Shown: piece by piece, positions 18,910 to 27,280 of the stretch
Numbering within the stretch: the stretch's first letter is position 1
Layout of the letters: the number at the start of each line of letters is the position of its first letter
NCBI RefSeq assembly: GCF_030412785.1
Contig: NZ_CP125296.1
Coordinates: 1,054,001-1,118,000 of the forward strand
Origin: Paraburkholderia sabiae
Lineage (GTDB): Bacteria; Pseudomonadota; Gammaproteobacteria; Burkholderiales; Burkholderiaceae
Length of the DNA stretch: 64,000 bases
Direction of reading: 5' to 3'
Translations under genes and position numbers: made by a program
The notes under the pieces: model-generated
The model's input: the letters and a program-made list of their open reading frames with translations, nothing else
What the model was told of the DNA's origin: nothing
Database searches by the model: none

Positions 18910-19442
18910 GCCGCAAGCCCAATGACCGGAATCAGCCAGCGTCTGCTCCGCGCAGGGCCGACACACATCTGCTGCCCACCCTGTTTGACCGCCTGCGTGA
19001 TGACGCGCCGCACAGGCAGACCGAGGCACCGGGCGAATACGCCGTCACGCGCTCGCAGATGCGCGACATCATCCAGCGTGATCTGGCCTTTCTGCTCAAT
19101 GCCACCAGCATCGAGGACCAGATCGACCGCAAGCGTTATCCGCGCGCGGCGGCGTCGACGATCAACTTCGGCGTGCAGCCACTTGCGGGAGCCTTCACGG
19201 CCTCGCGCGACTGGGGGGACATTGAAACGATCATCCGGCGCGCGATCGGCGATTTCGAGCCGCGTCTGATTCCGGATTCCGTAAGGGTCGTGCCGTTAAC
19301 GGCGATCGACGGCAAAGGCCACTACAACCATCTCGCGTTCGAGATTCACGGAATGATCCGCATGGATCCGTATCCGCTCGAATTCATGGTGCAAAGCTCG
19401 CTTGATCTGGAAACGAGCCGTCTGCAGACGACCGCTCGCTGA
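18906..19442 (+). CDS. tssE: TssE (gp25-like) baseplate protein
   Basis: A GTG at 18906 overlapping the tagJ stop starts a 178-residue protein. Its core contains the gp25 signatures: a LFDRLRDD entry, LNYGV-type segment here as INFGVQP, a DIETIIRRAI helix with EPRLIP, and a final strand around ALEFMVQSSLD. TssE belongs to the baseplate wedge that nucleates the sheath. A longer in-frame reading from 18744 lies in tagJ and is not TssE-like. About 20 residues before the gp25 core are charged and probably flexible. Confidence 0.92.
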   Translation: MSRKPNDRNQPASAPRRADTHLLPTLFDRLRDDAPHRQTEAPGEYAVTRSQMRDIIQRDLAFLLNATSIEDQIDRKRYPRAAASTINFGVQPLAGAFTASRDWGDIETIIRRAIGDFEPRLIPDSVRVVPLTAIDGKGHYNHLAFEIHGMIRMDPYPLEFMVQSSLDLETSRLQTTAR

Positions 19443-19459
19443 GAAAACAGGAACCCCGC

Positions 19460-21349
19460 ATGGACCCGCGACTACTCGATTACTACAACCGGGAACTGAT
19501 CTACATGTACGAACTCAGCGACGAGTTCGCACAGGCACATCCAAAGATCGCCCGGCGTCTGGGCATGCAGGCGGGTGAAGTCGCCGACCCGTACGTGCAA
19601 CGGCTGATCGAGGCATTCGGTCTCATGGCTGCGCGCATGCAGCTCAAGCTCGATGCGGAGTTTCCGCGTTTCACTGGGCGACTGCTCGAAGTCATTTTTC
19701 CGAACTATGTTTCGCCGACCCCGTCGATGGCTGTCGCACGGTTCTACCCGAGCCCGAAGGAAGGCAATCTTGTCGAGGGTTTTACGGTGCCGCGGGACTC
19801 CACGCTAAAAAGCTGGGAACCCCCTGGCGAAAAGACGGAGTGCGAGTTTCGCAGCAGCCAGAACGTAACGCTGTACCCGATCGAGATCAGCGATGCACGG
19901 CTCACGGGTATCCCGCCGGATATTCCGATGCTTGACCGCTACGTGCCGGCGCACACGCAGGTGCGTGGGGCGTTGCGTCTACGCCTGCGTGCGACGGGAG
20001 ACGCGAAAATCTCCGAGCTGCGCAATCTGGATCGCCTTCCGGTGTATCTGGCTGGTGACGAACAGGTGGCCTCGCACCTGTTCGAGTTGCTGCACGCAGG
20101 CGGAGTGGCCACGATTACGGGGGAGCCAGGCGCATTCGGCGACGCTGACCGGCCCTTCGCGGCCGTCACCCGCGATGCCGTCGTGCATGAGGGGCTGGGT
20201 ACCGATCAGGGGCTGTTGCCGCTCGTGTGGTCGAAGTTTCACGGCCACAACCTGCTGCATGAATACTTCGCGTGCCCGAGCCGCTTCTACTTCTTCACCC
20301 TGACGGGACTCGCGGAGGGCCTGAAAAAAGCGAAGGGCCGCGAAGTCGAGATCGTCGTCCTGCTCGACCAGTCGCCCGACCGGCTGGCGGGGCTCGTGGA
20401 CGCATCGCGTTTCGCGCTGTTCTGCACACCCGTGATCAACCTGTTTCCGCGCAAGGCGGAGCGCATCGAACTGAAGGAAGCCAGCACCGAGTTCCATCTG
20501 CTGCCGAAACGTCTTAAGCCGCTCGATTATGAGGTCTTTGCGGTCGATTCGCTGCATGGCCAGATAGGCGAGCATTCGACGAGGCTCGAGTTCCGGCCGC
20601 TCTATCAGACCCTGAACAATGACGAAGGCAATCACGGACGCTATTTCTCGCTGCGTCGCGAGCGGCGGCTGTTATCGGACTCGGCACGCCGCTACGGTAC
20701 GCGCACGCCCTATATCGGCACCGAGGTGTTCGTGTCGCTGGTCGATCAGCACGAGGCGCCTTATCACGAAGGCATGCGCTACCTGTCCGTCGACGCATGG
20801 CTCACCAATCGAGACCTGCCAAACCTTGTGCCGCGCAACGGGGTGAGAGATCTGAAGCCGATCGAGAACACGCCCGTCGACAGTATCGGCCTGATCCGCG
20901 CGCCGAGCACGCCGCGTGCACCGTTCGCCGAGCGCGAGACGGCGTGGCGGCTGATCCGGCAACTGAACTTCAACTACCTGCCGCTCGAAGACATTGATCA
21001 CCGGCAAGGCGGGCAGGGGCTGCGCGACATGCTGCGCCTGTTCCTCACGGCTGAAGACACTACGCACCAGCGCCAGATCGAAAGTCTCGTGGGCGTGAAG
21101 ACAAAGCCTGTTGCACGCAAGCTGCCCGGCGGCGGCCCGCTCGTGTTCGGGCGCGGCATCGAATGCCAGCTTACCGTCGACGAGAACGGGTTTTCGGGCA
21201 CGAGTCCGTATCTCTTCGGCCTGATACTCGAGCATTATCTCGCACGGCACGTGTCGATGAATTCGTTCACGCAGACCGAACTCCACTCGATGCAGCGCGG
21301 CCGCGTCATGCGCTGGCCCGTGCGGATGGGCACACGCGGAGTGGCCTGA
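19460..21349 (+). CDS. tssF: TssF baseplate protein
   Basis: A 629-residue TssF with the diagnostic N-terminus (MDPRLLDYYNRELIYMYEL, then EFAQAHPKIARRLGM) and the C-terminal part containing GRGIECQLTVDE and HVSMNSFTQTEL. TssF forms a 2:1 complex with TssG in the baseplate wedge. The start follows tssE by 17 bp with a purine-rich stretch in front. Its TGA overlaps the ATG of tssG. Confidence 0.96.
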   Translation: MDPRLLDYYNRELIYMYELSDEFAQAHPKIARRLGMQAGEVADPYVQRLIEAFGLMAARMQLKLDAEFPRFTGRLLEVIFPNYVSPTPSMAVARFYPSPKEGNLVEGFTVPRDSTLKSWEPPGEKTECEFRSSQNVTLYPIEISDARLTGIPPDIPMLDRYVPAHTQVRGALRLRLRATGDAKISELRNLDRLPVYLAGDEQVASHLFELLHAGGVATITGEPGAFGDADRPFAAVTRDAVVHEGLGTDQGLLPLVWSKFHGHNLLHEYFACPSRFYFFTLTGLAEGLKKAKGREVEIVVLLDQSPDRLAGLVDASRFALFCTPVINLFPRKAERIELKEASTEFHLLPKRLKPLDYEVFAVDSLHGQIGEHSTRLEFRPLYQTLNNDEGNHGRYFSLRRERRLLSDSARRYGTRTPYIGTEVFVSLVDQHEAPYHEGMRYLSVDAWLTNRDLPNLVPRNGVRDLKPIENTPVDSIGLIRAPSTPRAPFAERETAWRLIRQLNFNYLPLEDIDHRQGGQGLRDMLRLFLTAEDTTHQRQIESLVGVKTKPVARKLPGGGPLVFGRGIECQLTVDENGFSGTSPYLFGLILEHYLARHVSMNSFTQTELHSMQRGRVMRWPVRMGTRGVA

Positions 21350-22413
21350 TGAAGCGGGCACCTTTCACGTCGATGCTGCGCGACGCAGCGCTGTCGCCCG
21401 AAATGGTCGAACACCTGCAGGCCGAGCCGTGGCGGTACGGGTTCTTTCCGCTGATGCGCCGTATCGGCGCCGATACGCGTATCGACCCGATCGGCGCCGC
21501 GCGGCGGCCGCGCGCCGAACCCTTCCGGCTGGGACAGAAACCGAGTCTAACCTTTGCGCCGCGCGAGATCGCGAGCGTGGGCGAACTGGACGGACGCCTG
21601 CATGTGCGCCTGTTCGGGCTCGGCATGCTCGGGCCGAACGGGGCGCTGCCCATTCACATGACGGAGATCGCGCGGGAGCGCGAAGAAAGCCGGCGCGACC
21701 GGACGCTGGTTAACTTTCTCGACATCTTTCACCATCGTTATCTGACGCTGCTGTACCGCGCGTGGGCAAGCGCCCAGGCGACGGCAGGGCTGGATCGCCC
21801 CGGGCCCGACAGTGAACGGTTTTCGTTCTACGTCGCGAGTCTGAGCGGGCAGGATACGACCGAGATCGCGCAGCGTGCGCTGCCCGCCCATGCGCAGCTG
21901 GCAGCGTCGGCCAATCTCGTTCGCGAGGCACGCGAACCCGATGGCTTGCGCATGACGCTCGAGCGCTTCTTCGGTGTACCCGTTGCGATCGAGGAGTATG
22001 TGTTTCACTGGATTGGTGTCGCGGAAGAGGATCACAGCTATCTCGGCAAGGCGGGTGAGGCCGCAACGATGGGCGACGGCGCGATGCTCGGCGAGAAGGT
22101 GCCGGACCGCCAGCATCGCTTCCGGATCGTCATCGGTCCGGTCGATATCGACGAGTACCTGCGCTTTACGCCGCGCGGCGAGGATCTGCCGAAGCTGGTC
22201 GACTGGGTACGCAGTTTCATCGGTCGCGAATTCGACTGGGAACTCGAGCTGCGCATCCGCGCGCAAAGCGCACCGCCCGCGGTGATGGGCGGGCCGCAGC
22301 AGCTCGGCTGGTCGGGATGGCTTGGCCGCTCGCCCAGCGGTGAGCCGATTACGGGCATGCGCTTCGAGCCCGAGCTGTATGTGAACAATTTTGAGCAGGA
22401 TGGCAATGAATAG
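21349..22413 (+). CDS. tssG: TssG baseplate protein
   Basis: The ATG at 21349 overlaps the tssF stop and opens a 354-residue protein. Landmarks are WRYGFFPLMRRIG near residue 25, the FGLGMLGPNGALPIHMTE segment, the DIFHHRYLTLLYRAW helix and the C-terminal LGWSGWLGR. An upstream in-frame extension from 21163 is inside tssF and is rejected. TssG holds the TssF pair and contacts TssK. The 3' end overlaps the tssA start region. Confidence 0.96.
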   Translation: MKRAPFTSMLRDAALSPEMVEHLQAEPWRYGFFPLMRRIGADTRIDPIGAARRPRAEPFRLGQKPSLTFAPREIASVGELDGRLHVRLFGLGMLGPNGALPIHMTEIAREREESRRDRTLVNFLDIFHHRYLTLLYRAWASAQATAGLDRPGPDSERFSFYVASLSGQDTTEIAQRALPAHAQLAASANLVREAREPDGLRMTLERFFGVPVAIEEYVFHWIGVAEEDHSYLGKAGEAATMGDGAMLGEKVPDRQHRFRIVIGPVDIDEYLRFTPRGEDLPKLVDWVRSFIGREFDWELELRIRAQSAPPAVMGGPQQLGWSGWLGRSPSGEPITGMRFEPELYVNNFEQDGNE

Positions 22414-23515
22414 CAGCAGGAAACAGGGGGCGCCGAAGCCGCCAAAAGCGGCGACAGCGGGTTCACCCGCGGCCGCGACGCACGACTGGATGACGCCCAT
22501 CGATCAGAACGCTCCGTGCGGCGCCGACCTTGAATACGATCCGGAATTCGTCGTGCTGTCGTCGCAGATGGCGGCGAAGGTCGCGGCGCAATACGGCGAC
22601 TTCGTCGGCTCGCCTGAGCCGGTGAACTGGACCGAAGTCGATCGCGATTGCCGGCGCCTGATGATACGCAGCAAGGATATGCGTCTTGGTGTGCTGTTTG
22701 CGCGCGGTCGCACGAGGCTCGCCGCATCGGCCGGACTTGCGGAAGGGCTCAGTCTGCTCGCGGGATGGCTCACCGCGTTTCCCGACACGATTCACCCGCA
22801 GCCGGGTGTCGACGATGATCACGACGCGGCGCTGGAAATTCGCATGAACGCACTGCAGACACTGGCCGATACGGAAGGACTGCTGTCGGACGTGCGTGAG
22901 ATTGCACTTGCCCGCTCGACGGCGGCACGACTCCAGGTGCGCGACATCGAGCGTGCTTTCGCTCATCCGCGGCCGAGCGATGCACTTGCGCCCGAATCGG
23001 TCACGCGGCAGCTCGAGGATCTGCGCACACAGCAGCCGGAGATGCTGGCCGGGTTCGACAGCGCGCTCGCGAGTCTCGGGGCCATTGATGAATGGGGCAG
23101 GACGCATCTGGGTGTGTATCAGCCGGATCTGTCCGCATTGACGCGGTTGTTGCGACGCGTAGTGGGCGATGGACCTCGCGTGGCGCCGACGCTGGATGTG
23201 CCGGAGATCGGGGAAGAGTTGTCCGTCGATACGGGAACGGCGGGGGCGTCGACGGGCGATGCACTTACGGACCGCCACGACGTGCCACAGCAAGCTGTCG
23301 ATGTAACAGGCAGCCCACGCGCCAGCGTAGCAGTGACTGGCCGGGAAGGGGCGCTGGAGCGCATCCGCGAAGCACGTCACTGGTTCGAACAGCATGAACC
23401 GAGCAGTCCGATTCCCGTTTTGTTACGGCGGGCCGAACAGTGTGTCGGCAAACGGTACGCGGAAGTGGTGAACACTATTCCCCCAGAGCTGCTGGTGCAG
23501 TGGGACGGTGAATAA
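22406..23515 (+). CDS. tssA: TssA (ImpA-like) T6SS cap/priming protein
   Basis: A 369-residue protein with an ImpA_N domain: the PIDQNAPCGADLEYDPEF segment near residue 35, then WTEVDRDCRRL and an LRMNAL-like LEIRMNAL segment. The C-terminal helical domain ends in AEVVNTIPPELLVQW. TssA primes tail assembly at the baseplate and, in some classes, caps the growing sheath. Three in-frame starts overlap the tssG end (TTG 22391, ATG 22400, ATG 22406). The last has an AGGA box 5 nt upstream and is used here. It closes the core T6SS operon. Confidence 0.92.
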   Translation: MNSSRKQGAPKPPKAATAGSPAAATHDWMTPIDQNAPCGADLEYDPEFVVLSSQMAAKVAAQYGDFVGSPEPVNWTEVDRDCRRLMIRSKDMRLGVLFARGRTRLAASAGLAEGLSLLAGWLTAFPDTIHPQPGVDDDHDAALEIRMNALQTLADTEGLLSDVREIALARSTAARLQVRDIERAFAHPRPSDALAPESVTRQLEDLRTQQPEMLAGFDSALASLGAIDEWGRTHLGVYQPDLSALTRLLRRVVGDGPRVAPTLDVPEIGEELSVDTGTAGASTGDALTDRHDVPQQAVDVTGSPRASVAVTGREGALERIREARHWFEQHEPSSPIPVLLRRAEQCVGKRYAEVVNTIPPELLVQWDGE

Positions 23516-23549
23516 GACGACTTTAAGGGCTGGCAACGAAAGGAGTCCA

Positions 23550-23963
23550 ATGTTCAGAATCATCCTCACATTCGCGCTTGGTGTTGCATTTCTTCTGGGC
23601 GCCCTGTTCAGCGCGATATCCACTCGCGCGTTCCTGCAGGCGTCGGTGGCCGTACCCGGGAAGGTCGTCGCGCTGAACGCTGGCGGCAGCCATCCCCGGA
23701 TCACCTTTGTGACACGACAAGGCGAGACGGTGTCGTATCCGCAGGGGGGCTTCATTTACGGCATGACGGTGGGAGAGAGCGTCAGCGTGCGCTACGAGGA
23801 AGCGCGCCCGCGCACGAGCGCGCGCATCGATGTTTTCGGCGCCATCTGGTCAACGACAATCGCGTTCGCAGCCATTGGCGGTGGCGCCATCGTGACGGCC
23901 CTGACTCGCTGGCCGAGGAAGAACGGGAACAGTCCATCGGATAGCGGTATGGGGACGGTGTGA
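23550..23963 (+). CDS. DUF3592-type small membrane protein
   Basis: The ATG at 23550 has an AAGGAG box 5 nt upstream and gives 137 residues. There are two membrane segments, at about residues 5-30 and 93-113. The intervening periplasmic or extracytoplasmic part contains GKVVALNAGG, FVTRQGETVSYP and VGESVSVRYE, which together are the usual DUF3592 beta-barrel-like pattern. Function is unknown. It lies between tssA and the lysozyme effector and may be part of the same transcript. Confidence 0.72.
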   Translation: MFRIILTFALGVAFLLGALFSAISTRAFLQASVAVPGKVVALNAGGSHPRITFVTRQGETVSYPQGGFIYGMTVGESVSVRYEEARPRTSARIDVFGAIWSTTIAFAAIGGGAIVTALTRWPRKNGNSPSDSGMGTV

Positions 23964-24016
23964 GAACGATTCAGGCGAAGTTGCCGGGTCAATGGGAAAG
24001 AGAGGAGTGAACTGCG

Positions 24017-24517
24017 ATGCCCAATGAGACGAAACAGATGAGTGCGGCAGGCCTGAACGCGTTGCGAACACGAGAGGGAGCTGTTCTTCACTACTACAAC
24101 GACATTGCGAACAACTGCACTTTTGGCGTGGGCGGACTGGCGCATCACGGTCCGTGCACGGACGAGGAAATGCGCCGTCCCGTGAACGCTGCTGACGTCA
24201 ATGCACAGCTGGCGGTCAGCGTGCGGAGTGCCGAGGCGGCGGTACGCCGGCAGGTGCCGCGACGTGAACTGAGTCAGGATCAGTTCGATGCGCTGGTGAG
24301 CTACACCTACAACACTGGGCCCACAGGTGCGCATCCGGTGCTTTCGGCGGCAAACGCCGGACAGGACGCCCAGGTGGTGTCCCACATGAACCGGAACGTG
24401 AATGTGGTGCCGCGAGATGCGCATGGCCGGCGTTTGCGTCCTGTCCGGTCGGCGGGGCTGGTCAACAGGCGTCGCGAAGAAGCAGCCCCCTTTCAGCCAC
24501 CGGTGCCTGCCCGATGA
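24017..24517 (+). CDS. GH24 (T4-type) lysozyme, predicted T6SS muramidase effector
   Basis: A 166-residue protein without signal peptide. Glu20, Asp29 and Thr35 are spaced exactly as the Glu-8aa-Asp-5aa-Thr triad of phage T4-type muramidases, in the context TREG...YYND...CTFGVGG. The LSQDQFDALVSYTYNTG segment (about 93-109) is the second family hallmark. GH24 enzymes hydrolyse the beta-1,4 bond between MurNAc and GlcNAc. Lack of export signal, absence of holin or spanin genes, adjacency to vgrG and an overlapping secreted inhibitor-like gene argue for a T6SS effector and against a prophage endolysin. An AGGAG box lies 9 nt before the ATG. Confidence 0.82.
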   Translation: MPNETKQMSAAGLNALRTREGAVLHYYNDIANNCTFGVGGLAHHGPCTDEEMRRPVNAADVNAQLAVSVRSAEAAVRRQVPRRELSQDQFDALVSYTYNTGPTGAHPVLSAANAGQDAQVVSHMNRNVNVVPRDAHGRRLRPVRSAGLVNRRREEAAPFQPPVPAR

Positions 24518-24933
24518 AACTCGCAATCGCGCTCTTCATCGGACTGATCTGCACATCGCTAAATGCAGTCGCCATGAACCCGGTCGATGAAATTGCCACA
24601 CGCAGCGGATTGCCCGCGAGTGAGGTCGTTGCGCTGCTCACGAACTGCGACGTCAGCCAGACCAGCATGAACTTCTGTGCATGGCGCGACCAGCTGGTGG
24701 CTGATCAGAATCTCCAGCTCGCGATATCGCACAAGACGACGCAATTCCCGGCATGCAAGAGCCGCCTCGAAAAGCAGACTGCCCGATGGACGCGGCAGCG
24801 CGATCTTGCATGCCGGAAGGGAGCGCAACAGGACTGGGGGAACGGATCGATACATCAGGCGGCACAGGCTATCTGTGTGACGAAGGAAACGCAACGGATT
24901 ACAGGAAAGGTAAAAGCCTTTCATTGTCAGTAG
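24514..24933 (+). CDS. LprI-like secreted lysozyme inhibitor, predicted immunity protein
   Basis: The ATG overlaps the lysozyme stop (ATGA). The 139-residue product has a signal peptide (MKLAIALFIGLICTSLNAVA) and a cysteine-bearing mature part. The C-terminal half shows W-x3-RD-x2-C, then a GS and a later cysteine with a T-x3-R, resembling the LprI/DUF1311 lysozyme-inhibitor pattern. Such proteins bind lysozyme in the periplasm. Its coupling to a muramidase gene makes the immunity role likely. The family resemblance is moderate because the first LprI helix is poorly conserved. Confidence 0.68.
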   Translation: MKLAIALFIGLICTSLNAVAMNPVDEIATRSGLPASEVVALLTNCDVSQTSMNFCAWRDQLVADQNLQLAISHKTTQFPACKSRLEKQTARWTRQRDLACRKGAQQDWGNGSIHQAAQAICVTKETQRITGKVKAFHCQ

Positions 24934-25039
24934 CCGGAGTACCGGATCTCTCCGGAATCGTGCGCAGAACCAGCATCAGGATATAGCCGCACTGAAGGCG
25001 TCGTGGTGTCAGTCAGAAGACTATGGAGTGCATTTAGTT

Positions 25040-27280
25040 ATGCTTATGTTTTCAACGAATCGTACGGTAACGATGAGCGGTGCGGCGTTGCCGGAATCGC
25101 CGTTCGGCGGGTCTGCCCTGGAACTTAAGGGTATCTCTGGCGAAGAAACCCTTTCGGAAATCTACGCGTACACGCTGGCGTGCCGGACGCCGATCGAGAT
25201 TCCCGCTGAGGTCGCAGCCAACCTCGATCTCAAATCGATGATCGGGAAGGAGCTCACGGTCACGATCCAGCTGGACGGCATGGGAACCTTCATGGCTGGA
25301 ATCCAGGGCATGGGGGGGGCGGCCAATATCGGGGCGGGCGCGCGGGAAATTAGCGGCATTGTGACAGAGGCGCGCTATGTCGATCAGACGAACCGGCAGA
25401 GCAATTACGAACTGGTGATGAAACCCTGGATCTGGCTAGCTGACCAGCGATCGGACTTCAGAATATTCCAGCGCAAGTCCGTGGTGGAAATTATCGAGGA
25501 GGTGTTCGGAAACTACATGTATTCCTACGACCTGCGTCTGAGCGGGACGTACTCAGCCTTGGACTACCAGGTCCAGTATGGAGAGACCGACTACTACTTC
25601 ATTCAGCGCCTGATGGCCGAGCATGGCATCTACTGGTTCTTCGAGCATTCGGACACCTTCCACCGGATGGTGCTGGTCGATCAGCTGGGTGCGCACAAAC
25701 CGGTTGAGAGTGCTGCCTACCAGACGCTGCCATATTACCCGCCGGGTCAGAAGATCGATCAGGAATACATCAGCCAGTTCGACACGGGCGGCAGTCTCCA
25801 GTCAGGTCGATGGACAACGAATGATTTCGACTTCAAGAAGCCGAAGGCACAACTCATCGCGCAGAACGAACTGCCGCAGGAGACAGCGCATAACGACTTC
25901 GAGCGCTACGAGTGGCCAGGGGACTACACCGATCCGTCGCATGGAGAAGCATTCGCGCAGTTGCGTATGGAAGAAGTCCGCGCGCACGGTGAGCGTGCGT
26001 CTGGCAGCGGCAATGTGCGCGACGTCGTGTGCGGTACGACCTTCCAGTTTGAGGGCTATCCTCATCAGGCGGCAAACCAGGAATACCTGGTGATCAGCGC
26101 CTGGTTTTCGGCGACGGAGATTAGCGATACCAGCGGTTCGGGCGCCTACTCAGTCAATAGTTCATTCGTGGTACAGCCAGCGACGACGGTGTTTCGGCCG
26201 TCTCGCACGCGATATCCGAAGCCACGCACCAGCGGTCCACAGACGGCCGTGGTGACGGGGCCAGCCGGGCAGGAAATCTGGACCGACCAGTACGGTCGCG
26301 TGAAGCTGAGCTTTCACTGGGACCGCTCGGGTGTAATGGACCAGAACTCGTCGTGCTGGATACGTGTGTCGTATCCGTGGGCAGGTGGCGGTTTCGGTGG
26401 CGTGAACATTCCGCGTATCGGCACCGAGGTCATCGTTGATTTCGAGAACGGCGATCCGGACAGGCCGATCGTCGTCGGCCGGCTTTATAACGCGATGACG
26501 ATGCCGCCGTGGGAACTGCCTGGTGGTGCAACACAGAGCGGCCTGCTGTCGCGTTCGATGAAAGGCGGAGCGGGCAATGCGAACGCCATCCGTTTCGAGG
26601 ACAAGGCGGGCGCGGAAGAACTCTGGCTGCAGGCCGAGAAGGACATGCGCACCGAGGTCGAGAACGACGAGTCACATTCGGTGCTGGCCAACCGGACCAA
26701 GTCCGTCGGCGGCAACGAAACGACCAGCGTCAAGGGAACCAGGACGGAAACGGTCACAGGCGACGAGAGCATTACCCTGCAGGCCAACCGCACGCGTTCA
26801 GTCGCGTCGAACGACACGGTCGAAATCGGCGCCAACCAGTCGACGACTGTGACGGGAAACCAGCGCCATGAAGTGAAGGCGAACCGGGACCGCATTGTCG
26901 GCGGCAATGACACGCTGAGTGTCACCGGCTTCCGGGAAGAAACCGTCACGGGTACCGGTACGGAAACGGTCCACCAGGCGAAGACATCCAATCTGCTGAA
27001 CGATCATACGGTGATGGTGACGGGACACCAGCTGGTTCAGGTGGGCAAAGGGAAGGAGTTGCATGTCACAGGCGACGTCGTCGTGTCCTCGACGACAAAA
27101 ATCAGCCTTGTTTGCGGCAGTTCGCAGATCGTCATGGATGCGGCGGGCAACATCAATATCACTGGCGTGAATGTCACGTCCACGGGCTCGTCCAGTCATA
27201 CCGTCAATGGCTCAACGGTAACCAGCAATGCCACGGGCGAGAACACGGTCCAGGGCGCAATCCTGAAGCTCAATCCATGA
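25040..27280 (+). CDS. vgrG: VgrG (TssI) spike protein 1
   Basis: The start at 25040 (MLMFSTNRTV) matches the start of the second VgrG in this window; a reading four codons longer is possible. Over 746 residues it has a gp27-like module (with the VVEIIEEVFGNYMYSYDLRL and YCQYGETD-like YQVQYGETDYYFIQRLMAEHGI regions), a gp5 OB fold and a DUF2345-like needle. The needle carries many short repeats of the type NRT/VTGxE, giving a triple beta helix. There is no fused enzymatic domain. It caps the Hcp tube and would carry the Rhs cargo downstream. Confidence 0.96.
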   Translation: MLMFSTNRTVTMSGAALPESPFGGSALELKGISGEETLSEIYAYTLACRTPIEIPAEVAANLDLKSMIGKELTVTIQLDGMGTFMAGIQGMGGAANIGAGAREISGIVTEARYVDQTNRQSNYELVMKPWIWLADQRSDFRIFQRKSVVEIIEEVFGNYMYSYDLRLSGTYSALDYQVQYGETDYYFIQRLMAEHGIYWFFEHSDTFHRMVLVDQLGAHKPVESAAYQTLPYYPPGQKIDQEYISQFDTGGSLQSGRWTTNDFDFKKPKAQLIAQNELPQETAHNDFERYEWPGDYTDPSHGEAFAQLRMEEVRAHGERASGSGNVRDVVCGTTFQFEGYPHQAANQEYLVISAWFSATEISDTSGSGAYSVNSSFVVQPATTVFRPSRTRYPKPRTSGPQTAVVTGPAGQEIWTDQYGRVKLSFHWDRSGVMDQNSSCWIRVSYPWAGGGFGGVNIPRIGTEVIVDFENGDPDRPIVVGRLYNAMTMPPWELPGGATQSGLLSRSMKGGAGNANAIRFEDKAGAEELWLQAEKDMRTEVENDESHSVLANRTKSVGGNETTSVKGTRTETVTGDESITLQANRTRSVASNDTVEIGANQSTTVTGNQRHEVKANRDRIVGGNDTLSVTGFREETVTGTGTETVHQAKTSNLLNDHTVMVTGHQLVQVGKGKELHVTGDVVVSSTTKISLVCGSSQIVMDAAGNINITGVNVTSTGSSSHTVNGSTVTSNATGENTVQGAILKLNP

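Noticed and set aside
24017..24933. Prophage lysis cassette
   Set aside because: No holin, spanin, capsid or tail genes around; the genes are flanked by tssA and vgrG, and the partner is an exported inhibitor-like protein.
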